A DNA stretch of 64,000 bases, from NCBI RefSeq assembly GCF_021044425.1, contig NZ_JAJNEC010000005.1, positions 496,001-560,000 on the forward strand, written 5' to 3'. How positions within the stretch are numbered: position 1 is the stretch's first letter; each line of letters opens with the position of its first letter. This document shows, in pieces, positions 17,227 to 24,389 of this stretch. The notes beneath the pieces were generated by a model. The model saw nothing but the letters and a program-made list of their open reading frames with translations, searched no databases and was not told the origin of the DNA. The DNA is from Niabella pedocola (GTDB lineage: Bacteria > Bacteroidota > Bacteroidia > Chitinophagales > Chitinophagaceae). Made by a program: the position numbers and the translations under genes.

Positions 17227-18384
17227 TTACTGTATCAATGCTTGTGGAAAATCGTGGATCGTCTCGCAGCAAAGCTGCTCCATCACCTGTTTCAATTGAG
17301 CTTTGAACATAGCAATGGTGTGATCCCCGCCAGCTTTGCCCAGCGCACCCACCCCATACATAAAGGGCCGGCCCATAAACGTAAAATCGGCACCGCAGGC
17401 CAGCGACCGGCCAATATCCGGTCCAGAGCGAAGCCCGCTGTCGATCATTACCTTATATTTATCTTTATATTTTTCTGCCAATCCTTTTAGCGGACGAATG
17501 GTCGACTCCCCTGCGTCGATCTGGCGGCCACCGTGGTTGGAAACAATAATCCCATCCACCCCGATCGTTGCACACAGCTCTGCATCCTGTTCGCTTACCA
17601 CTCCTTTTATGACCAATTTTCCTTTCCATTTCTCCCTTATAGCCGCCACTTTATCCGCATCTACCCTACCAGTAAAAGTAGCATTCATAAACTTGCCCAG
17701 TTGCTTCATGTCCATTCCCTTCTTCATATAAGGCTTTAGTGTGGCAAAAGAAGGAATACCCACCCGCAGCGTTTCCAGTCCCCATACGGGGTGCATGGCG
17801 GCCTGGACAAAATTGCTGATCGTATTTTTGGGAGGCATAGACAGCCCGGCCTTTATTTCCCGATAGCGTAACCCAAAGGAAGGCACATCGATGAGCACCA
17901 CCAGTACGGGACAATTCACCGCTTCCAACCGGCGCAGGATATCATCCCGCAATTCGTTTTCCGTAGGATGGTACAACTGGAACCAGAACTTACTTTCCGT
18001 AACTTCCGCAATTCGTTCAATGCTGCTGGTAGAAACCGTACTTAAAATGTAGGGAATATTATGTTTCAATGCCGCTTTGGCCAGGATCTCCGGGGCATTG
18101 GGCCACATCAGGCCTTGTAACCCTACCGGAGCAATCCCAAACGGAGCGTCGTACATATGCCCGAATAATTCCGTTCGCATATCCACACCCCTGTGCTTTT
18201 TAAGATACTGGGGCATCAGGAAAATATGCTTAAAATCTTCCTCGTTCCGCCACACGTTCAGCTCATCATTACATCCTCCTTCCAGGTAGTCGAAAGCAAA
18301 TTTCGGAATCCTCTTTTTTGCCTTTCTTTTGAGGTCCGCCACGGAAGGATATTGAGGATTATATTGCAGTAAATTTGTACTCAT
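17227..18384 (-). CDS. FMN-dependent L-2-hydroxyacid dehydrogenase (lactate dehydrogenase-like)
   Basis: Oxidises an L-2-hydroxy acid to the 2-oxo acid with FMN. 385 residues, TIM barrel. The active-site segment VSNHGGRQID at 281-290 holds the base His284 and substrate Arg287. Lys260 lies in LVIKGV, and DSGLRSGPDI binds the FMN phosphate. The N-terminal PSVADLKRKAKKRIPKFAFDYLEGG pattern is typical of LldD/glycolate oxidase relatives. There is no signal peptide, so it is cytoplasmic or peripheral on the membrane. L-lactate is an end product of several non-phosphorylative rhamnose/fucose routes, which would fit the locus (inference); 2-hydroxy sugar acids are an alternative. Confidence 0.92.
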   Translation of the reverse strand: MSTNLLQYNPQYPSVADLKRKAKKRIPKFAFDYLEGGCNDELNVWRNEEDFKHIFLMPQYLKKHRGVDMRTELFGHMYDAPFGIAPVGLQGLMWPNAPEILAKAALKHNIPYILSTVSTSSIERIAEVTESKFWFQLYHPTENELRDDILRRLEAVNCPVLVVLIDVPSFGLRYREIKAGLSMPPKNTISNFVQAAMHPVWGLETLRVGIPSFATLKPYMKKGMDMKQLGKFMNATFTGRVDADKVAAIREKWKGKLVIKGVVSEQDAELCATIGVDGIIVSNHGGRQIDAGESTIRPLKGLAEKYKDKYKVMIDSGLRSGPDIGRSLACGADFTFMGRPFMYGVGALGKAGGDHTIAMFKAQLKQVMEQLCCETIHDFPQALIQ

Positions 18385-18626
18385 AATTCTGTTCGCAAAG
18401 AAAACCGTTTATCAAAAGCACAAGATTAACAAATAAAATCCAGATCCCTATCCTGTGCCATCCGGTAGCGGCCTTTCATGAATAAATTGTTTTATAATTG
18501 GTAAAAATGGTTTATTGGAGGGGGACAGAGTAGTAGCAACAGGGGCCTTAATCTCATTATTGTTGCCTGCTTTATGGTTGGGGTGACGGGAGACCTGGGA
18601 GACAAGGATTAATGCTTTGCGGTTTG

Positions 18627-19484
18627 TTATTGAAATACTTTTTTAAGATAGGCTACATTGGCGCCATAATTATACTTTACCTCACGGGGGTGTTGGGCAT
18701 CGCGGGAACGCTCCACCACCAGCCAGCCGCTCCATTTCATTTGATCCAGGGTCTTTTTCACCTTGTAAAGATCCAGCTGCGGATCGTTCTGCAACCATAC
18801 ACTGTCCTTATTGGTACAATGGATCATGGCGATGTTCTTAGCGCCCAATATGCGAAGTTCTCTATGCAAATCCCGCCCTTCCTTCAAGGGATTAGAGAAA
18901 TTAAAATAGATCCTGATGGCCGGCGAGCCGATCTCTTTCAGCAGCGCTGCTTCTTCTTTTGCCGGCAGGGCTGTTTCAATAGCAATAACGACTCCGGCAT
19001 CCTGTGCCATTCTGCCTGCCTCTCTTAATCGACTTACAACCGCAGGTCGTTTCTCTGGATATTTTCTCAGATCGCATTCAGTGCCAAGTGGCAAAAAAGC
19101 CGTTTTGATATGCATCTGTTTCATCGTTGCAATACAATCGGCGATCGATTCTTTATAATGCGCCCGGCCGCAGAAGGATTGCGCATAGTAGCCCGTCATA
19201 GCGAGGGACGGGATTTCCAACTTCAGCTCTTTTGCCTTCTGAAGGTATTGCTTTCTTATGGAATCAATTGCCAGCTTGTTATCAAAGGTTTCCCGGTTGC
19301 CCAGTCCGCCCATATCGATCTCAATTCCATCTGCGTTCAGCTCCTTTGCCAGCGGCAGCGCGCTGAGCTTCTGGCGCTTTAGCAGCATCAGGTCGATCAA
19401 TGCGATTTTGTAACGTTGTGGTTTTTGGGCCATGCCGGCAAGCGGTAATGCAAGGATTAAGAGATATAAGAATATTTTTTTCAT
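18627..19484 (-). CDS. Secreted xylose-isomerase-like TIM-barrel protein (sugar phosphate isomerase/epimerase family)
   Basis: 285 residues with a clear signal peptide (MKKIFLYLLILALPLAGMAQ), so it acts in the periplasm, unlike cytoplasmic isomerases of this fold. The AP-endonuclease-2-like barrel is shown by IALIDLMLLKR, ELNADGIEIDMGG, AIETALPAKEEAALLKEIG and MIHCTNKD. The acidic and His residues at strand ends could bind a metal. Family members in Bacteroidota glycan loci are often of unknown reaction. The gaps to its neighbours are 162 and 242 bases, larger than elsewhere in this unit. Confidence 0.8.
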   Translation of the reverse strand: MKKIFLYLLILALPLAGMAQKPQRYKIALIDLMLLKRQKLSALPLAKELNADGIEIDMGGLGNRETFDNKLAIDSIRKQYLQKAKELKLEIPSLAMTGYYAQSFCGRAHYKESIADCIATMKQMHIKTAFLPLGTECDLRKYPEKRPAVVSRLREAGRMAQDAGVVIAIETALPAKEEAALLKEIGSPAIRIYFNFSNPLKEGRDLHRELRILGAKNIAMIHCTNKDSVWLQNDPQLDLYKVKKTLDQMKWSGWLVVERSRDAQHPREVKYNYGANVAYLKKVFQ

Positions 19485-19646
19485 GTTTACAAACTTTATT
19501 GGAAAACGCGCGGTCGTTTCCAGCGCAGCCCAGAAACCTTTATGCAGATCATATCAACCAGATAAATCCTAAATTATACATGCCGGGCAACATCCGTAGA
19601 AACCCGCTTCGGTCGCCATGAAGATGATGCACAGTGTAACACTGCA

Positions 19647-21044
19647 TTATTTTATTGCCGCTTCAAAAATGGCTGACAGGTTATCAAATCCTTTTACCGC
19701 ATGCGCCGGTAAGCGTTCGCCATGATCACCAAAGACATACATTTTCTTTTCTTCTTCGATCGTGATTTTTGATTCATCAATTGCGCCCTGACCATCTTCG
19801 ATGGCGTTGATATCCAGTCCCAGGTATTGGGCCATAAAACGGTATACTGCTGTTCTTTTGCTGATCCCGAAATCGTGTTTTTCAGAAGGCAGGTGTACAT
19901 TTTGCACATCGCCTTTCTTTCCATACCAGCTGTACATTTTTTGCAGGTAGGGAAAATCATGTTCGGGCATTTTATCCGTCCAGTCGCCCCCATCGCTTAC
20001 GACCAACTGCGGGCGCGGTGCCGCCATAGCGGCAATCTCCACGTTATCGGTACCACCGGCGCAACTATGAATGTCCATCCCGCTTTCACAAGGGCAGCCG
20101 CCATAGAAATAAGAGGATAGCGAAACCACCGGGGCCGACACTTTTATACGATCATCAATAGCTGTCATTAGCACCGTATGGCTTCCACCACCAGAACCTC
20201 CGGTAATACCCACCCGGCTGGTATCTGCATCTTTTAATGCTAACAGGTAATCCAGGATGCGGATAGCACCCAATGCCTGTATGGTCATGGCCAGACCGCG
20301 GCGATGATCTTCGGTTTTAAACTGCAGCAACGATTCACCCCATGCAAAGAGGTCATAGCTAAAGGCCATGGCCCCCATCTTTGCAAGCGCCGCGCAGCGT
20401 AGCTGGCAATCTGCACGGTACCGCTGCTGCGGCCAGTGCCCATCCGGGTTCAGGATCACCGGGATCTTCCCTTTATATTTTGACGGTTTATATAAGGAGC
20501 CGTTCACCCATACCCCGGGCAGTATTGCCAAAGCAATATTCGCCACGGTATAGCCATTGTATGTTCTTAACGGGGTTATAATGGGTTTACTGATGGGCCA
20601 GGAAGGCAATTTTGCCAGCTGCAATTTTTCAAGAATGCATTGTTTTAATGTCCTTTTCCGCGCTTCCCACTCCGGTGCATTTTTATATTGTGCCGCAATA
20701 CGATCCAGTTCTGCCCATCCATCTTCCACCGCCCAGCGGTAATATTCATAATCGCCGATCTTGTATTTTTTATCACCGTCTTTTTTTGCTGTCAGATCAA
20801 AGGGAGCCAGCACGTTCTTCAGAGTTTCCTCCACATCCGGACGAAAACGCCAGCGGGCATAGTTGAGCAGCTTCCCCTTCACCAATGTATCTGCATAGCG
20901 GATGGTAACGCCGTAACGCGTTTCTATTTTCTTTAATACCTGATCCAACGGCTCCGCATACCGGTTATCCGTATTTTCCTGGGCCCGCGCAAAAAAGCCA
21001 AGCAAGGTTACCCAAAGTACAAGAGTGCGACGCAAGTAAAGCAT
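19647..21044 (-). CDS. Secreted carbohydrate esterase with N-terminal STN-like domain
   Basis: 465 residues. The signal peptide runs to about 22 (FFARAQ). Residues about 31-97 look like an STN domain (LDQVLKKIETRYGVTIRY, RPDVEETLKNVLAPFDL, KYKIGDYEYY), the small fold found at the N-terminus of some TonB receptors and secretins. The rest is an alpha/beta-hydrolase of the acetylxylan-esterase/dienelactone type: nucleophile elbow GGSGG with Ser284, Asp351 or Asp354 in VVSDGGDWTD, and His390 in SEKHDFG. It probably removes acetyl or methyl groups from pectin (inference). The STN domain in an enzyme is unusual. It sits between the aldolase-family gene and the isomerase-like gene. Confidence 0.8.
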   Translation of the reverse strand: MLYLRRTLVLWVTLLGFFARAQENTDNRYAEPLDQVLKKIETRYGVTIRYADTLVKGKLLNYARWRFRPDVEETLKNVLAPFDLTAKKDGDKKYKIGDYEYYRWAVEDGWAELDRIAAQYKNAPEWEARKRTLKQCILEKLQLAKLPSWPISKPIITPLRTYNGYTVANIALAILPGVWVNGSLYKPSKYKGKIPVILNPDGHWPQQRYRADCQLRCAALAKMGAMAFSYDLFAWGESLLQFKTEDHRRGLAMTIQALGAIRILDYLLALKDADTSRVGITGGSGGGSHTVLMTAIDDRIKVSAPVVSLSSYFYGGCPCESGMDIHSCAGGTDNVEIAAMAAPRPQLVVSDGGDWTDKMPEHDFPYLQKMYSWYGKKGDVQNVHLPSEKHDFGISKRTAVYRFMAQYLGLDINAIEDGQGAIDESKITIEEEKKMYVFGDHGERLPAHAVKGFDNLSAIFEAAIK

Positions 21045-21122
21045 AATAGTAGTACTGAAGCTGGCAAAATAATAACAAAATTAATTTATGAAGCGGTACC
21101 TGCGGACACGCACCGCGGCAAA

Positions 21123-22064
21123 TTACATTCCCACGGGCTGAATCCCCAACCGGTTGCACCAACCCAGGAACCGGTCATGCAGCGCATCCAACTCCTTTTT
21201 CTGATCCGGGGTAAGATGTAGCGCATAGGCCCGGCTGATGGTACGCACCGGCAAACCACGTTTTTCCAGAAAATATTTAGCGCTCATGGGATAGGCCCGA
21301 TGGATCATGGGATCTACACTTGTGAGCTCAGCCTGCAACCATTTTGCCAGCTCCTGTTGCTCCGGATTATTGGCATTTTTCACCATCCACACCAATACCT
21401 CGGGATAAAAATTTCCGGATATGGATGACATGCCCACGGCGCCCTGTTGCATGCTGAACAAGGCATTGGGGGTATGCGCATCATAAAACTCAAGTGTACT
21501 GCCGGCGGCGTTTAATACATCCAGCTTGGCTTTTACATTTTCATGCTTGATGGACGTATCCTTGTGATAGACCAACCGGTTGAACTCTACGAGCTGCTTA
21601 AAAACATCCGCGCCCAATATGCGTTTGTAAGGTGCCGGGCATTCATAAATACCTAAAGGAATATCACCGGTAAGCGCAAACAGTTTTTCAAAATTGCGCA
21701 GCAATACCGCATCGTCTTCCGCTACTTTTGCAAAATGACCGCTGATCATGATCACCGCATCCACACCGACATCATAGATCTTTTTTGTAAACAGCGCCTT
21801 GTCTTCCACTGTAAGGCCAAAAGAACCCGTAGCCACTACCGGTACACGACCATTCACACAGTTCACCACATGCCGGGTCAATGCCAACCGTTCTTCCTCT
21901 GTGATGCTGAACATTTCACTGCTGAGACAGTTCGCAAAAAAACCTTCTACCCCGGCCTCCAGGTAGAATGCCACCAGCTCCGTTACCGCGTCATAATCGA
22001 TGCCGGCTTTCAGATCAAAGGGCGTGATCATTACCGGTACAAACTTTCCTGCAATCGCTTTCAT
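21123..22064 (-). CDS. DHDPS/N-acetylneuraminate-lyase-family aldolase
   Basis: Class I aldolase family enzyme, cytoplasmic, 313 residues. The Schiff-base lysine is Lys168 in VYHKDTS, and the conserved Tyr is Tyr140 in LGIYECP. The usual GTTGE loop is replaced by NCLSSE (45-50), so the pyruvate carboxylate pocket may differ. Relatives cleave 2-keto-3-deoxy sugar acids (KDG, sialic acid) or condense pyruvate with aldehydes. As first gene after a repeated operator and next to a sialidase-fold protein, it could cleave a ulosonic acid such as Kdo or Dha from RG-II (inference). The first 15 coding bases are also found upstream of the GH2 gene at 62 kb. Confidence 0.87.
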   Translation of the reverse strand: MKAIAGKFVPVMITPFDLKAGIDYDAVTELVAFYLEAGVEGFFANCLSSEMFSITEEERLALTRHVVNCVNGRVPVVATGSFGLTVEDKALFTKKIYDVGVDAVIMISGHFAKVAEDDAVLLRNFEKLFALTGDIPLGIYECPAPYKRILGADVFKQLVEFNRLVYHKDTSIKHENVKAKLDVLNAAGSTLEFYDAHTPNALFSMQQGAVGMSSISGNFYPEVLVWMVKNANNPEQQELAKWLQAELTSVDPMIHRAYPMSAKYFLEKRGLPVRTISRAYALHLTPDQKKELDALHDRFLGWCNRLGIQPVGM

Positions 22065-22365
22065 GGATCTATTTTTTGAGACCGATAAAGTTTGTATATT
22101 TTTTTATTTACAGACTGTAGGATACTACTAACCAGATGTAGGATTTTGCTATTTTTTGAGTGTAGGCAGATGGAGCGACGTGTGCCTGGCCGGCCCAGTT
22201 TCCGAAATGAATTCTGGAATTGGGAGATGAAATCGACTGACGACCTTGGGCATTGCGGACCAGAGGCATCGCCCCGGCCAATCATCAATTGCAAACTTCA
22301 GTTCGCTGTACAGCGGAGTATCACCGGGCATAGCGCTATAGGATCGGCGCATATAAAACATCGCA
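22065..22365. other. Intergenic region upstream of the aldolase unit
   Basis: 301 bp. The left third holds the operator pair and AT-rich promoter DNA. The remainder (about 22170-22365) carries short open frames on both strands without recognisable similarity and may be decayed sequence. Confidence 0.5.
22115..22144 (-). promoter_or_regulatory. Operator-like direct repeat upstream of the aldolase gene
   Basis: Two TGTAGGAT octamers (plus-strand reading) at 22116-22123 and 22137-22144 are spaced exactly 21 bp apart, with the first 52 bases from the start codon. The same arrangement occurs at 62136-62165. This suggests a dimeric regulator binding one DNA face across two helical turns. Confidence 0.65.
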
Positions 22366-23487
22366 CTAATCATCCGTCACTACTCCCTTCGCGCTGATGG
22401 CGCCCGGCCATTGCTTGTTCTTTATAGCACTCAGCTTCAGTTTTGACGGATCGATCTTTACATATTTTATTTTCTGCCGGCGCCAGGTATATACAATATG
22501 CACCATACCATCCTTACCCTGGATTACGGAGGGATAGGAATATTGACTGATGGGCGAATCTTCCAGCACCAGGGCCGCCATCCAGTGTCTCCCATCTTTT
22601 GAAAGCGCCACATTCAGGGGTGTACGCGGTCCCTTTCCCTTCTTCCAGGTAGAGTCCGGCAGCACATGATTATACACCAGCAATTGCCGGCCGTCCTTTA
22701 ATGTAACGGCATCTGTGCCGGAATTATTATTGGGCAGATCCAATGCAGTCATCGGCGACCAGGTTATTCCGTTGTCCTTGCTTCGGCTTTGATAAATCAC
22801 CGTGTTGCGCGTGCGACCTACAACCTGCAGATCGCCATTTTTGTATTTTAAAATAGATGGTTGTATGGCGGAGAACCGCACGCCATCATTGACGGGGGCT
22901 GACTTGGTCCAGGTGCGGCCCCAGTCCTTAGTATATTCAAAATGCACTTTCCATCCGTTCTGTTCGGTACTAGAAGGACAGATCAAAACACCGTTGATCA
23001 GCTCGGGTTTGTTCTTTATCGGTCCCAGGAAGCCTTCTGGTAGTGCTTCCCGCTGACTCCAGGTTTTACCATTATCGCGGGAGCGCTTCAGCCAGCCTGT
23101 CCACCCGGCTACATTAGGCCCTATTTTGTAAAACAACAACAACTCTCCCGTAGGCGCATAATATAACACCGGGTTATAACAGGCATAGCGGATGGAATCA
23201 CTCAACACACCATCGGCCACCATTTCAGGCACTGTCCATTTGTTGTTCACCAAACGACTCGTCCAGATGCAAACATCTTTATTCCCCTCCTTTGTGCCAC
23301 CAAACCAGGCGGCGATCAGTCCATCAGGTGTTTCGGCAATAGTGGAAGCATGCGCCTGTGGGAAGGACGCCGTATCATAAATAAATTCATCCACCAGGAT
23401 GCCTTGTTTCCAGCGGTTAGTCTGTGCTGTAACCAGCGTTGTCACTAACAGCAAACAAATGGTCAACAGATTTAGTTTTTTTATCAT
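22366..23487 (-). CDS. Sialidase-fold (BNR/Asp-box) exo-glycosidase or lyase, secreted
   Basis: 373 residues with a signal peptide to about 21. This is a six-bladed propeller of the BNR_2 type: HASTIAETPDGLIAAWFGG and EGNKDVCIWTSR at the start, then Asp-box-like motifs SRDNGKTWS, TKDWGRTWT, SKDNGITWS and SKDGRHW. The family groups with exo-alpha-sialidases, but in plant-glycan loci such proteins act on other sugars. Sialic acid is not a plant-pectin component, so Kdo/Dha (ulosonic acids of RG-II) or a rhamnose-uronic acid linkage is more likely (inference). Downstream lies the NAL-family aldolase; upstream lies a DUF3826 gene 188 bases away. Confidence 0.75.
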   Translation of the reverse strand: MIKKLNLLTICLLLVTTLVTAQTNRWKQGILVDEFIYDTASFPQAHASTIAETPDGLIAAWFGGTKEGNKDVCIWTSRLVNNKWTVPEMVADGVLSDSIRYACYNPVLYYAPTGELLLFYKIGPNVAGWTGWLKRSRDNGKTWSQREALPEGFLGPIKNKPELINGVLICPSSTEQNGWKVHFEYTKDWGRTWTKSAPVNDGVRFSAIQPSILKYKNGDLQVVGRTRNTVIYQSRSKDNGITWSPMTALDLPNNNSGTDAVTLKDGRQLLVYNHVLPDSTWKKGKGPRTPLNVALSKDGRHWMAALVLEDSPISQYSYPSVIQGKDGMVHIVYTWRRQKIKYVKIDPSKLKLSAIKNKQWPGAISAKGVVTDD

Positions 23488-23675
23488 TATTATTTGTTCT
23501 TTATCCGTTAATATTTTTAGCCCGGCAAAGGTGCAGATGGCGGCTTTACTTGCGCCTGTCCGCCGTGGCGGATCGCACTTTTGTGCTGTAGTGCAGATGG
23601 CATCAGTGCATTGTAAACAAATGCGATTCGCCTGTCATACTTTGTCTGACTCAGCAGGACAAAGACGTTTCCTGC

Positions 23676-24326
23676 TCACAAAGCTCCGCTTTTTTCCTTT
23701 TCTTTTTCGGCTTTTACTTTATCTACGTAATGCTTAAATAACTGCCGCCAGTTCCTGCCATTGTTATTGAGGTATTGTTCGCATTTTGTTTTATAGATTT
23801 CAAAGATCGCTGATATCTCTTTCATATTTTTATAGTCGATCGCCTGCTCTCGCGCCTGTTCCAGGTTTTTACGGATCTCGGCACGCTCCTTTTCCGTCAG
23901 GTCGGGTACAATGGCTTCATAGCCTTTTAAGGTAAATGCTACTTTCCCGATCGTATACTGGTCCAGGATAAAAGCGGCCTGATCCGCATTCAATTCTGTG
24001 TTTAGCACCTGCATGAGTGCTATATGAATCGATGCCGGCTTTGATGAACAGACGATCAGCTGCCGGTCGAGGTCAGACAATTTATTTCCGGTAGCCGGGT
24101 TTAGCCCCGCCGGAACCTGTGTAAACGGATGGCTGTTGTGCCAGTCCCTTACCGCTGTAAGATGCGTCGCTATTGCCTGTTCAACCTTCGTTGCCTTAGT
24201 TTTATCATCCAGCTTTAAGTCGCCTACCCAGCGCTGCGCTTTTTGTTGCAATTCATTCGCATCCCCATCCTGGGCGTTTACAGCGTAAAATAATAATAAC
24301 AAACAAAAACACAATACCCGTTTCAT
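23676..24326 (-). CDS. DUF3826 secreted protein, copy 1
   Basis: 216 residues with signal peptide MKRVLCFCLLLLFYAVNAQ. Largely helical, charged. The conserved C-terminal block LKGYEAIVPDLTEKERAEI, REQAIDYKNMKEI and YLNNNGRNWRQLFKHY matches the second copy at 51.3-52.0 kb (KGYLEMIPRLTTEEQKFI, REHAMDAGSSEKK). It has no enzyme motif and its function is unknown. It follows GH78 by 63 bases. The presence of two copies, each at a head or tail of a glycan module, suggests a periplasmic accessory role such as binding or chaperoning (inference). Confidence 0.8.
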   Translation of the reverse strand: MKRVLCFCLLLLFYAVNAQDGDANELQQKAQRWVGDLKLDDKTKATKVEQAIATHLTAVRDWHNSHPFTQVPAGLNPATGNKLSDLDRQLIVCSSKPASIHIALMQVLNTELNADQAAFILDQYTIGKVAFTLKGYEAIVPDLTEKERAEIRKNLEQAREQAIDYKNMKEISAIFEIYKTKCEQYLNNNGRNWRQLFKHYVDKVKAEKEKEKSGAL

Positions 24327-24389
24327 CTTTTTGCTTTAATATTCGAAAATCGATTTTTAATAATTTGCCGGTTGTTCTTACAAAAGGTT

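Noticed and set aside
22201..22229. Imperfect 28-base similarity to 38364-38391 (AATTC-GGAATTG core)
   Set aside because: Short, includes a common AATTCCGGAATT palindrome; not enough to call a repeat family.
22149..22373. 74-codon minus-strand frame in the gap after the sialidase-fold gene
   Set aside because: It runs into the operator region, lacks similarity to known proteins and could at best be a decayed remnant.
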